Source of the DNA: Isoetes taiwanensis
Lineage: Eukaryota > Streptophyta > Lycopodiopsida > Isoetales > Isoetaceae
Direction: 5' to 3'
DNA length: 64,000 nucleotides
Assembly: GCA_021234155.1 (NCBI GenBank)
Contig: JAJEKV010000006.1
Span: 930,001-994,000 of the forward strand
Shown here: positions 37,346-48,761 of the stretch, piece by piece
Layout: each line of letters opens with the position of its first letter
Position numbering within the stretch: the first letter of the stretch is position 1
Translations under genes and position numbers: made by a program
The notes under the pieces: model-generated
The model's input: only the letters and a program-made list of their open reading frames with translations
The model's database searches: none
What the model was told of the DNA's origin: nothing

Positions 37346-39739
37346 ATGGATTGGAGCCCTTTTGATCCTTCCTGCTCAGATTATCCTGTCCAGCAAAGCT
37401 TTGCAGACCCTTGCGCCATGAACTGCGATGAAGAGATCGATGAGCAAAAGGGTCTGACTGCTCTTGGATCCGACCAGCTTTTAGCTATTTTGCAGCTCCT
37501 GCCCGTTCAAGCAATTATTGCCTTGGGCATGACATGTCGGAGGTTTAAGAAAATTTGTAACATGGACGAGCTCTGGGCGATTATTTGCAGACGAGAATGG
37601 GGGAATAAATCTGTAGATGGATGGCGGAAAATCAGACGAAAGGTAGGATGGAAACTATTGTATCAGGAAATGCTGCGTTTGAGTTCAGCTTCATGGACAC
37701 AAATACAGCCAGGGGATGTGGTTCCTGCTGCACGGGCTTCTCATTCTCTGAACTTGGTTGCTGGAAAGGTCGCTATTTTTGGTGGTGGATCTGTTGGTGG
37801 TACGTTCTTTATACGAACTTCTGAATTTTCTTTTCCAAGTTCAAGCTTTGTAAAGAGCTTTACGTTTTATTTCTGCAAAAACTGTTGTCATCTCTTACTT
37901 GGTATGCTGGATGCATCAAACATAAATATACTACATATAACAGCCGACTGTTTATCAGGCATGATAAATATGTTGCAATAATAACATAATTATTCAGTGG
38001 ACCCTCATCAAATGATGAAAAAGGTAGTAGACTCGAGTCAATGTGATATATATTGTTGTGCCCTGCTCACTGTCACAAACTAGAAGAAGGAAATTTAAGA
38101 TCCATTCATCTGAACAAGGCTTCCCTTTAAGTTGGCATCCTGCTTAGGGTTTGATTCTTGGGCACATTACATATTTGTGAAATTTTTAGTTTTGCGTGTG
38201 TTAGGCATGGTTCCCTTCACAAAATTGCTAGTCAGACTGGATCCTTCCATGCTTATTGGATTCTAAATTCTGGCATGCTTCATTCAGAATCTCCACTATT
38301 AGAGGATTTTGTATCATCTTCAGTTCACCTTAGAGGAGGGCCAAAATGACACAAGAAACTGTAAATGGTAGACTTTGGATGCTCATTTGGTTGGAGTAAA
38401 CATTAAACTCCTTGGCCTTGTTTGATTCTCATCTGACAGACATTTGTTGAAGTAAACATCAAATTCCTTGGCCTTGTTTATATGAGCAGAGTTGATTGTC
38501 AAGTACTATGATTACTATAATATAATATGACATATTAATGACAGACAAACTGTTCTACAATCATACAATAAAACAACCAGTGAGTATAACAATGTTTCGT
38601 TTCTACTTAATAAATAAGCTGGTCGGCCTCGCTGCAATATGTGGCTCCAGAACAAGCTGATAAACAGAATCTGAGAAAATATATTATCATTATAGAAAAT
38701 GAACAATCATTGCAGTTTCTGAAGTCGATTTTATTGTGAACTAGGTTGTTTGATGCAATTGATATGCCAAATTACCTGATTTTCTTGATCCTGACATGCA
38801 GGGAAGGACTTAGATGATACTTGGGTAGGGACACTTGAAGAAAATTGCATGCATTGGCAGCAAGGAAGCACTGGCACTCCTCCAGGGAGGTTTGGTCACA
38901 GCTGTATTGCTGTTGAAGATACGCTTGTCTTATTTGGTGGAATAAATGACCAAGGAATACGGCAATCTGATACATGGCTGTGTAAATGTATTTTTGGACA
39001 GGAATTGTCTTGGCAGTTGCTAGAGGTGGCAATTGCTCCACCAGCTCGTGGTGCTCATGCTGGTTGTTATGCTGGTGGTAAAAATGTTGTGATTTTTGGT
39101 GGAATTGGATCAAATGGAGCTAGATTGCAAGATACTTGGATTCTAGATCTATCTGCAGTGCCTTTATGTTGGTATGAGGTAACTCCAGCAGTGTCACCGC
39201 CTGCAAGGTCAGGCCATACATTAACATGGATTGGTGGCCACCGCAGCATTCTTTTTGGTGGACGTGGTGTGAAATTTGAGGTTCTAAATGATGTCTGGCT
39301 ACTTGACTTGGGGCAGGATATACCTTCATGGGTTGAACTGCAACACCCAGATGTTTATTCTGAGAATGATTTACCGTCCCCTCGTGCAGGGCACTCAGCT
39401 TCGTTAATCTTTGGAGGTAGAGTTCTTGTTTTCGGTGGGGAAGATGCTACGAGGTCTCGCAAGGGGGATCTATGGTTGCTTGATCCCTTTGCAGTCTGGA
39501 GCCCATCATACATGTCAGGCAAGTCGTGCAAAGCTCTGAACATCCATGGTAAGAGAGGCAGCCATAGGTTTTGGAAGAAGCTTAAGATCAGGGGAAGGTC
39601 TCCAAGCAAAAGATCTTTTCATGGAGCTTGTACTTTAGATACTGGTCATGCAATCTTGATATTTGGGGGAATGGTAGAAAGAGATAAGTTAGGGCTGGAA
39701 TTTGATGCTGGTCTCTATTTGCTGCAGTTAATGCCTTGA
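37346..39739 (+). CDS. F-box/kelch-repeat protein
   Basis: This two-exon gene has exons 37346-37799 and 38802-39739, with a 1002-bp GT-AG intron. Together they give 463 residues without a stop; the split codon is GGG at the junction. Residues about 36-85 form the F-box (LTALGSDQLLAILQLLPVQA, then CRRFKKICNMDELW), which should bind SKP1 in an SCF ubiquitin ligase. From about residue 125 kelch blades follow, with repeated FGG cores (GKVAIFGGGSVGG, LVLFGGINDQG, VVIFGGIGSNGARLQDTW, SILFGGRG, VLVFGGEDATRSRKGDLW, ILIFGGMV), forming a propeller for substrate binding. Length and layout match the Arabidopsis At1g51550-type F-box/kelch proteins. There is no LOV domain, so it is not a ZTL/FKF1 photoreceptor. 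It looks functional. Confidence 0.9.
37800..38801 (+). other. Intron of the F-box/kelch gene
   Basis: The donor is GTACGTTC and the acceptor CTGACATGCAG. The intron is AT-rich. Near 38440-38500 it contains an imperfect duplication of the phrase AACATCAAATTCCTTGGCC. No gene is seen inside. Confidence 0.85.
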
Positions 39740-42289
39740 TGGTGGCAACGGTGTTCTTATATATTAGCTTTGGTATCCTTATTATCTAAGTATTGTTGCC
39801 ACAGCTAGGACATCCAGTGTAAAGATGCGTGAACGCAGCTTCTTATTTGAGAGAATCTTGCAAAAGTTTCAGACAGCATGGGAAATAGTGGGATCAACTT
39901 GTTTATTAACCTGTAATTGACTAAAGCATTTCACAGTGCCCGGTGATAAATGACATCTCTGATGTTCTGTGTAAATTTAGGTTTCATAATGGAACAGAAG
40001 ATGCCTATAGACGATCGTGCTACTTTTAATGAAGCTAGCAATGAGAATGTGATATTTGCTTTTAGTAGTAGATTTATTCTCTCCCATTATTGCAACAGGT
40101 AGCCTGCATCAGCTTTAAGTCCTTAAGAAATGCAATCTAATGGCTCGGAGGCAGAATCTTCTGCAGTGGTACAGTTCACAAATTTTCATTGCCCGCATTG
40201 CCACTTAGTGGTGTAAAGCCTCGAAGGAGGCTATGCAGGCTGTACTATGAAATGCAGACAGTAGATCTGTTATTTAGGATAAAATTCACATAGTAGATCC
40301 TTGCAACAGAAAAGAAAAGGGATGATGAGTTCTGTTATGGCAAAACGGCACACAAGCATTTGATCTGATCCAAAGAAAACAAGGCCACCATGGGTTGCCC
40401 TCATGAATGGGGTAGAGAAGGATGGAATGACTTTCAATAATGGCAAAGCTACCAAAATGCCACTGCAATTTGGTAGATAGGTAGGCAATTTGGGCTAATG
40501 ACCAAAAAGCCCCATACCTCCAAAAATTACCCGGAGCCCCCAAGGCAACCAAAATACTATATTTCTAGATTTAAATACATATGCTATTGTAATGACCAAA
40601 ATAACCCTTTCTATTATAAGATTTTTGAAAAAGTACCAGAATGCCATTGCAATAAGGTGTAAAAATTGTGGTTTTGTATTTTATAACTTAAGGTTTTTAA
40701 AGGTTTTGAATGGGTATTCGTAGCATTATACGCATAATGCTGATGGTGGAGCATGGACTTTGGTTTTTTTGAGAGAAGCGAGGAGTCAAATATGGAAGGC
40801 TGAAGCCGATTATCTGATACAGATGTCGATCTTCTGCCTGCATGTTGGCATCTAGGCGAGGGGGCCGGCATGGCGTAGATTTATAGAGGGCATCCGGTTC
40901 TGGGTAAGTTATATTTGAAAGCCTTGCTAGAAAGTCTGGAGACGATTGAGAGGTCATAGGTTAAGCTCGATCCTGCTCTGTTCTTTCAAGCTGTGTTAGA
41001 AGTTGCTGGAGACGGCGCCATATCCAGGCAAGGCAGAGGTTCGCAGGAGGGTTAACTCCGTCGGACTAAGTTCTTTGTGTTGAATTGGATCAGGGCTACG
41101 ATTACATATGAGATGCCATCAAAAAATGGACCTTCCAGACAACACCAGCAAAGCAGTTTTGGGACTTGAAGAAGGGGCATCATAGCTGGAGCTTCAATCC
41201 ACCCATGCACAGGCTGTAAGAAGCCCCTTCTTTGATGAAGAACTTGTATTAACATAATAGCGCCATATCCAGTTCTTCTTAGCACAGTTTATTTTTAATT
41301 GCAAATTTGTGCAGACAAGGTGTTGCATACTTTACACTTGTTGTTGCTGCCATTGGCAGACAAGTACATTAGGCTCCACGGTTTCAGCTTGAGATTCAAA
41401 AGCATTTGTATACATTTTGAAAGAATGTATGGTTCTTTATTAAGTTTGTTAGTGCACACATGTAGTACACATATTTTGAAGCATCCTATGTAATGATGTG
41501 TTAAGCCATAAGATTCTCAACTTGGGTCTGCCTCATATGGCAGGGGGGTTCAAGTCTCCTTTTTTGCATGGTGTTCTCTAATTGACTTGTATATTGACTT
41601 GTATCAATGGTGCGGTGGAAATGCCAGTTTGACCCCATCACGGATGCAGTAGATGGTCTACAATGCACTGGAAGGAATAAGAGAAGGAATATTATAATGA
41701 TCAATGGCTAGAAATGAGCGATAAGAAGGAAATGAGCGATAAGAAGGAATTAGGTACATAGGTAGGCAATTAGGGGCAATGACCTAAAAAGGCCCCATAC
41801 CTTCAAAAATTTACAAAAAACCCATGGTCTACCAAAAAACGATATTCAATAAAGAATTTAAATATATATGCTATTATTACCGAAATAACCCTTGGCCCGA
41901 AACATCAAAATAATTTAGTAAAAAAATCTTGTTTCTTGAATTCCGGTGCTTGATAAAGCGCACTTCGACTCAAGCTCTAAAATCCAAATACATCAGCAAT
42001 TTGCATTTGGGCATCCATTTTCCTTCTTGTGGCAGCCCTCTGCCTCTTATGAAATTGATCTCCTTTGAAATTCAATCTCCTTCTTTGTTGATCTCAAGGA
42101 TCAAAGACAATAATTTGTACAATTATATGGACAACAACAAAATCCGTATCTTCATAGTACATCCTTATTCCTCAAAACATCTGCTTTTTCAACAATTGCT
42201 TATGCTTTTAAGTAATAGATTACATGCTCATCAACCCATCTTTCATGAGTTTTATTTTATTATTTTATTTTTCCTTTTTTATTTTTATT
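39740..42289. other. Intergenic with a pair of dispersed repeats
   Basis: No gene is recognised. Segments 40474-40618 and 41754-41905 are diverged copies in the same orientation. Both contain ATAGGTAGGCAATT, GGCCCCATACC or AGCCCCATACC, TTTAAATA, ATGCTATT and AAAATAACCC or GAAATAACCC. They may be two copies of one repeat or the flanks of an old element. Confidence 0.55.
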
Positions 42290-43015
42290 GAAGGACGTCA
42301 ATCTTTATTTTATCAAAAGTAAAATACGAGTAAAAATGCAAAGATGGGAATAAAATCCCAGAGAGTAAGCATGGAAACCCATTGAATGAAGCAACCTGCC
42401 TATGCATAAGAGCGCACATCCAAAAACTCCTCAAAGATCAAGCGCCTCTTACGAGGGGCAAGTGAAGAACAATCATAAGACTTAACTATACCACCTTGAG
42501 CATATTGAAGAACACCATCATCTACCATATCCATACCTTTGAAGACTACCAGTCTTCATCTTTTCGTAATAGTCCAAAGCAACCAACCTGCTGCAATGAA
42601 AAGCTTGGATTTGTAACTGTCCAAATACTTGGGTAAATTGCCAAAAACACTTATTGACTTGTTACTGATACCTGGAAATGGAGAACAACCAACCCCATAC
42701 ATGTCTAAGGTGGCCACGCATGAAAAAGCAATGTTCAATGGTCTCAGGTCTCTGGTTATATTGTGGACACAGATTTGATATTGTAGGGTCAAACCTGTGG
42801 ACAAGAATTTAACTCGAATATATCTATGAAAAATCTGCCACTAAAGTACAGCCACTTTAGCATGAAGTAGCTTATCCCATGCCCAAGTCCAAATGTGATG
42901 CCAGTGAGGAGGGGGGAGTTGAGGGGGCCACTTATTAGAAGGAGGAAGGATACCAGTATCAAGCAATAGCTTATACATAGGGTTCACAAGTCTGCACTCT
43001 TTAATCTTCTGATGT
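42290..43015 (-). mobile_element. LINE remnant, C-terminal part
   Basis: The tail TTTTTATTGAAGGACGTCAATC at the left edge is a LINE 3' end on the minus strand. Upstream on that strand, around 42770-42700, the sequence reads ISNLCPQYNQRPETIEHC, the zinc-binding zf-RVT signature. A second LINE-type 3' end (TTTTTTTGAAGGATGTCAG) begins at 43016, so several truncated LINE ends are stacked here. Confidence 0.7.
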
Positions 43016-43059
43016 TTTTTTGAAGGATGTCAGACTTTATTTAATTTGCATCAAAATTA

Positions 43060-43188
43060 GATGCAGAGTTAGAGTCAAATTTTTATTCCCGCCTCTGCAT
43101 TTGTATTTTGCTTTTGGCTTGGAGTTTCAATAAAGTTTGTCGTTCTTCAAAAAAAAAAAAAAGGATGCAGAGTTAGAGTCAAATTTTT
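43060..43188 (+). mobile_element. 79-bp LINE 3' end with long target duplication
   Basis: The insert 43085-43163 contains GTTTGTCGTTCTTC and a poly(A) run of about 14. It is flanked by two identical copies of GATGCAGAGTTAGAGTCAAA followed by T residues (43060-43084 and 43164-43188). The duplication includes the start of the poly(T) of the neighbouring LINE-A, so this insertion happened after LINE-A arrived. Confidence 0.8.
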
Positions 43189-43347
43189 TTTTTTTTGAAG
43201 AACTGTGTCATCAATATATTAAAAGAATGGTAATGTTACAAAGCAAGTGAGGAGGAAGGAGGACTGCCCCAAAGAGACAGCGATACCTCGACACTTTACA
43301 ACAAACTCACAAAACAACTGCAACTCTACTGCTGTACAAACTGACCA

Positions 43348-46300
43348 TCACCATCTACAACACCCAAGAAGTCCTAGAAAGCTTTGAAATAGCTTGTACC
43401 TAAGTCGAGGAATCAGAGAGGCTGCAGGCTGCTGAATCCCCTGAAAGATCCACAACTGCTGCCGCTTCCAAATCAACCACACCAACCAAGCCACGCACAG
43501 ATGCAAGGCTTGCTGCCGCAAGAGCGGCCAAGCACCAGGATACACATGAAGCAACAACTGCTGGCTAGTCAATCTCACCTGAAACAGAGCCCTGACCCAA
43601 TCCCAGGCAGCCTGCAAGTGAGGGCATAAAACCAGACAATGCTCCACAATCTCACGATGAAGGCTACAACAAAAGCAAAGAGGGCTCACACCCAGCCTAA
43701 ACTGACTCACAAGGACATTCATCCTGATACAGCTGATACAGCGGTGCACCACCTGCCACAGAAGCACCCTAACCTTCGGTGGGGGAAGTGAGCTCCATGT
43801 CCACGTCCAAACCGAGCGCCATCAAGAACCGGGAAGCTGCAGAGACCACTTGCCTGAAGGGGGCAGAGTGTCATGAATAGCCAACACCCAGTAACAAGAC
43901 CTCACAAAACAAGAAGACACAACATCCGGATGAACCTTCCAAACCTGCACCACCACATCATCCTGAGGGACTATAGGTATATGTAGCGGAATACTCCCCG
44001 CCACTTGTTCCCGTGATAGCGGGTCGGCGCGCCCTTCAGCTTAAAGCGAAGCTCGAAGAACTCCCCACGGCTAGCTGACCACCCCAATATCAATCCTCCA
44101 AGGTGAGCACAAAGCCGCCTTCCAACGGGCTCAAGGCCCCAGCATGCACAAGTGGCGACCAAGGGCAAGTGTGCGGGGGTAGAGGAACCCACAAGAAAGG
44201 AGAAGAGTGGTGATAAACCGAGGCATAATCTAGCCGGAAGAGCACACGCATTACATGATCCCAAGCCCGCAACACCCCCCGGAGAAAAGGGGATGCATGT
44301 GGGAAAGGCCGGAGACCATACAACAGTGCCCAGGGCAACTCCACATGCACAGATGGCTTCCCAACCCACAATGGCGAAGAGACTACAACAACAGCGCCGT
44401 ACCAGGAGAAGATGCTCCATCCTGCAGAGCGCTCCAAACAAACTTGGAGACCAACACCTTACTATGCAAAGGCTGCCAAATCCGAATGGCCAAGCCCCCA
44501 TCCTCCCTGGGCGAGAGTCACTTCCACCAAGCCACTTTAACAACCGCCCCTTCATCATCCCCGCCCCACACAAAATTTCGAACAATCTTATCCAAAGCCT
44601 GTATCTTACCCTCAGGAGCTAACATCGCAGATGCTGTATACACATGAGTGCTACAAACCTGCCATGGACAACTTACTACCCTTCCACCAATTGAGGTGTT
44701 TCTGCAACCCCTGCAAAATCTCATCCCACACTCTCCCCATGGAAATATCTCCTCCAAAGGGAATACCGAACAGCTTAGTACACACATTACCTGGAAGCAC
44801 CTTCCAAGGGAATAGAGCCAAACAAGGGGGAGGCGGAGTCAGCTGGGCCCATAATACGGAGCACTTATCCCAATTCAGAAGAATGCCTGAGGCCAAGGAG
44901 AAAGTATCCAACAAACCCTTCACATTCCGCAAATTCCTCTCTTCTGCCACCAAGAAGAGGAAAGTGTCATCGGCGAACTGGTTAATAATCTGCTGACTAC
45001 CATCCTGCATCCGAAGCCCATCCACCACCCCCTCCTCCACTGCAGCCAAAAACAACTGAGACAGTGCCTCCGCCACAATCGTAAAAAAAAACGGGGCCAA
45101 CGGGCACCCCTGACGCACCCCTCTGCCTAAGGAGAAAAAGGCGGAGGGTTCACCCTGGCACACCACCGTAGCCTGAGTTGACCTATGCAGCTTCATGACT
45201 GTCTCTGTAAAGCGTGGACCACAGCCCAACGCTAACATCATGGCAGACAAGAACTCCTAACGGACACTATCGTAAGCTTTGGCAAAGTCAAGCTTAAGAT
45301 AGGCAATGCCTTGACCTGTTTTCCTGGCCCAATAAAGGCCCTCATAAGCTGCGGCAACATTAGTCAAAATGTTCCTCCCAGGAACAAACCCAGACTGCAC
45401 CTTACTAATGGAAGAAGTCAACACCGGCTTCAACTTCTCTGCCAGGGCTTTCGCAATAATCTTGTACACAGAGGACAACAAGGATATAGGCCTCCAATCA
45501 TTAATAGTAGAAGGCTGCTTAACCTTAGGAATAAAGGAAATGCATGCGGTATTCAAGATCCTATCCATTTGAGAAGACTGCAGCAACTCAAGATACACCT
45601 GATACACAGACTCACCAGCCCACTCCCAATAAGTCTGAAAGAACTCCACGGGGATGCCATCCAGTCCAGGACATTTATCCTTGGCCATGCACATACATGC
45701 CTCCGCTAAATCCTCTCTGGAAAGCTCCTGCTCCAAGCTCTCATGCTGGTGAGGCAGAATAGATGGCTTAACAACCCCCAAAACAAGCTCCTGCATCTCC
45801 TGCTCATAGGGAGATGAGCATGCACATACCTCTGCAAATCAGCGGGATCCTCCAAAGTCCGGCCATCAGGCAAAGCAAGGGACGCCATAGATCTTGATAT
45901 CGCCAGCAGTCGCTGCTCAAGAACACCGACGAACTTGTGCCCCTTCTTCAACCCGGTAAGGGCCGCTTTCACACGCGCCTCCTGCACTTTAACCTGCTCC
46001 AGAGCAAAATAATACGCTGCAACACGTGCATTCTCCCTAATGCCATCGAAGGTTGCGCCGAATCTTCTCCAACTCCCCGATAGAGACTATGCAACTCCCG
46101 CCGCGCCGCACACGCTGCCTACCAAAGACCTTGGCAAAACGCTCCACCCTGGCCAACGCAGTCACCATACCAGACATACCCTTCGAGAGATGAAAAGGTA
46201 TCAAGCCACAACTCCCCGGCACCGGGGGCGAAACCGTGATCGCCGTAAGTCGGGTGTTCAAACGGAACACCGGCCCGGAGAGGGCCGAGAGGCAACCGCA

Positions 46301-46936
46301 CCTCGACCGACAAAACCCGAGGGTAATGATCAGAAATGGAGGTAGACAGAATGTTACTCCGACGCAAAGAGGGCACACCATCCAGTGCGCATGGGGAAGC
46401 ATAGCACCGGTCATGCCTAGCATACGCCCGGCCCGCACCAATCTGCCTATTACAATAGGTGAAAGACAAGTCCCCAGGGACCTCAACCAAGGCCAAATCC
46501 TGCAACAAACGAGACCAATGTTCCCTCTCAAACCCATGCACAACCTGGGTTCCAGAACTAGAGCGATCTTCTACTCGCTCTACCATATTGAAGTCCCCTA
46601 ATAGCAACCAAGCAACCTGCAACCCACCAAGGGCTCGCAACTTATTCTGGACTGTGGCCTATAAAGCACCCCGCTGAGAAGGCTGATTAGGGGCATAAAC
46701 ATTAACAATCCCCCACTCTTGCCCTCCCTCCAACCACTTAATTATTGCCCACCGACCAAACCTGTCTATTGCAGAGTATGTGATCTGCACATCCATCCTC
46801 CAAGCAATAAGAGTACCCCCACTAGTCCGCCCTGAAGAAGAAGCAATAGAGCCAAACTGCCTACCAACCATATTCATGAGCCTGGACATATCACCCCTGT
46901 GACACTTATGCTTCTGAATGCAAACAATATCAGGAC
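43348..46936 (-). pseudogene. LINE-A ORF2, main part
   Basis: Endonuclease segments are RPDIVCIQKHKCHRGDM (near 46935), IVNVYAPNQ (near 46700), WLLLGDFNMVERVEDRS (near 46600) and ISDHYPRVLSVEV (near 46340). The reverse transcriptase starts with CPGLDGIPVEFFQTYW (near 45660), then WRPISLLSSVYKIIAKALAE, YLKLDFAKAYDSVR (near 45290), GVRQGCPLAPFFFTIV, and a catalytic box FADDTFLFL near 44970, with phenylalanine instead of the usual tyrosine. The C-terminal zinc segment is near 43650-43600 (CFCCSLHREIVEHCLVLC). Frameshifts separate these blocks. Family: plant L1-type LINE. Confidence 0.85.
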
Positions 46937-46941
46937 GCAAC

Positions 46942-47496
46942 TGTTAGGGGTTTTCCACCCTTTGAATGCATTAGCACTATGGCTATTAAATTTGAAGACA
47001 CTATCATTATTGGCATGGGTCCACATCATCAAATGTTATTCATATTCCTATTGGTCCATGTCAGTGATCCTCCCACATCATTGCCATGTCATTGATCCAT
47101 GGGAAAAGGCACAAAGAAGAAACACAAAAACTACCCTTGGTCCATGTCATGTGCCACATCACTGCCATGTCATTGCCACCTAGGCCATTCTTGTTTGTAA
47201 ATAGGCATTTTACATGACTAAAGAGAGATCATGTATGGAGTGAGAGAGAGATCATTAGTGAAGAGCATGATCATGTGGGTGTTCTTGTTGTATCTTGTCA
47301 ATTTCAATAAAGAAGTGCAGTTTGAGTATCTTTTGTGATGTTCTTGTAATGTAAGTGTGGATGTAAGTGTGCTTTTGATTATCTTAATTCTGGGTGAGAG
47401 GCAGAGTTAAGTGTCTTAGTTTGTGTGCTGATGAAGGCTTTCGGGCCAAGTCCAAGGTCTTGAATTCTGTCTTGAAAGGGAGATTTTCCCTTAACA
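46942..47496 (+). repeat. 5' LTR
   Basis: This is a complete 555-bp LTR. It has TGTAAATAGGC at 47196 where the other two LTRs have TATAAATAGGC, so the likely TATA box of the 5' promoter carries an A-to-G change at 47197. Confidence 0.95.
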
Positions 47497-47519
47497 TTTT
47501 GGTTCCGTTGCCGGGACCT
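47497..47519 (+). other. Primer-binding site
   Basis: TTTTGGTTCCGTTGCCGGGA follows the 5' LTR directly. It resembles the TGGCGCCGTTGCCGGGGA primer-binding sequence common in plant Gypsy (Ty3) elements, supporting a Gypsy origin. Confidence 0.7.
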
Positions 47520-48761
47520 TGGACGTTTCAGCAATGTTTCTTGATCCAATCAAAGTGCAGTTTGGACACAAATTTCAACAAAGTTTCAAATGAATTACAA
47601 TCTCCATGTTCTATATATCAGGTTTAGGACAAAAGGTCTCATGTTATTACAAAAAGAAAACAATTCTCTAGAGTTCAAATCTCTATATTTATATAAACTC
47701 AAATGGTTTCCAGATTGAACATTATACGTTGCATAATTCTAAAATCTATAAAGCACAGTATACAAAGAAGTTATTCTCTTGGAAACTCTGGCTCTCTATA
47801 AACAGAACAGAAGCCTCTTCTGCACAAGTTTCTTTCCGAGATGTTCTTGAAACCCAGCATTTGCTGGAATTCCCGTGATAAGAAGAAATAAAGCTATAGG
47901 GTGTAAAGCAAGTTACCTACCTTGCTTGAAAAGCTACATGTTCTGTAAGCTTCCTGGTTCCTGAAGACCTCCTGTGAATGCTTAAATCTTGTTGTGGATT
48001 TCTACTGTAAACAAAAGAAGGAAACTGTAAGGTTCATGTAAAATTCATATTCTCATAGACAAATGCTGGTGTAACCTCTGTGCCATACCAATTGCAAAAA
48101 CCTGTGCAAAAGCTAAGTCAAAAGTGATTTATTGTGATAGCCAAACTCTGCAGAAGATTTCAGAGTTAACACAACAGATGTGGGATGCTAAAAACATGAT
48201 GTGTACAGCAGATACTCGCCAATGGCCGATACCTAATATGCTCTGATTTGCCATATCCGTTTGTTACCATCTGATTTCTGTCCCGACTCTCCTGATTAAA
48301 AGAACCATCCAAAGAAAGCCAGGTTATCATTTTAGAGAGGGGAACACAGCAGATCTGAGCAAAGAAGCAAGCCTCCGACTAGACCAGAGAGGCCGGCAGC
48401 AGATAGGTGAGCGGAACCAGAAGAGGAGGCCGGATTTTTACCCTAACCGCATCCCGCGCGCAAAGAAAAGGAACGAGTAAAAAAAATAAAAAATAAAAAT
48501 TCAAAGGGTTAACATAAAAAAAAAAAAAATCTTATATAACTTTATAATTTATATATATTGAGATAAGGAATATATATGGTGGATAATTGGTAAAGGCTTT
48601 GTTTGGAAACTACAAAGTCATTAGTTCAAATCCAGCTTAACACAAATTTTGAGCAAAAATACTTATAAAGCATGGATTTTGAAATGTACGAGCTAGATTT
48701 TTCGTCTTGCATTTCAAATTACTTCAAAACAAACATAATTTGAAACAAACGTGAAAAAAAA
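47520..48761 (+). other. Untranslated leader of the LTR element
   Basis: This is a 1.2 kb non-coding leader between the primer-binding site and the gag start. At 48590-48650 it includes an A-box-like TTGGTAAAGGC and a B-box-like AGTTCAAATCC, reminiscent of a tRNA-like or SINE sequence. Packaging signals would be expected here but cannot be recognised by eye. Confidence 0.5.

Noticed and set aside
37346-39739. ZTL/FKF1-type clock photoreceptor
   Set aside because: F-box and kelch are present but no LOV domain precedes them, and the length is too short.
44152-46677. Plus-strand open frames of 70-156 codons
   Set aside because: They are antisense to the recognisable LINE-A reverse transcriptase and endonuclease and have no motifs.
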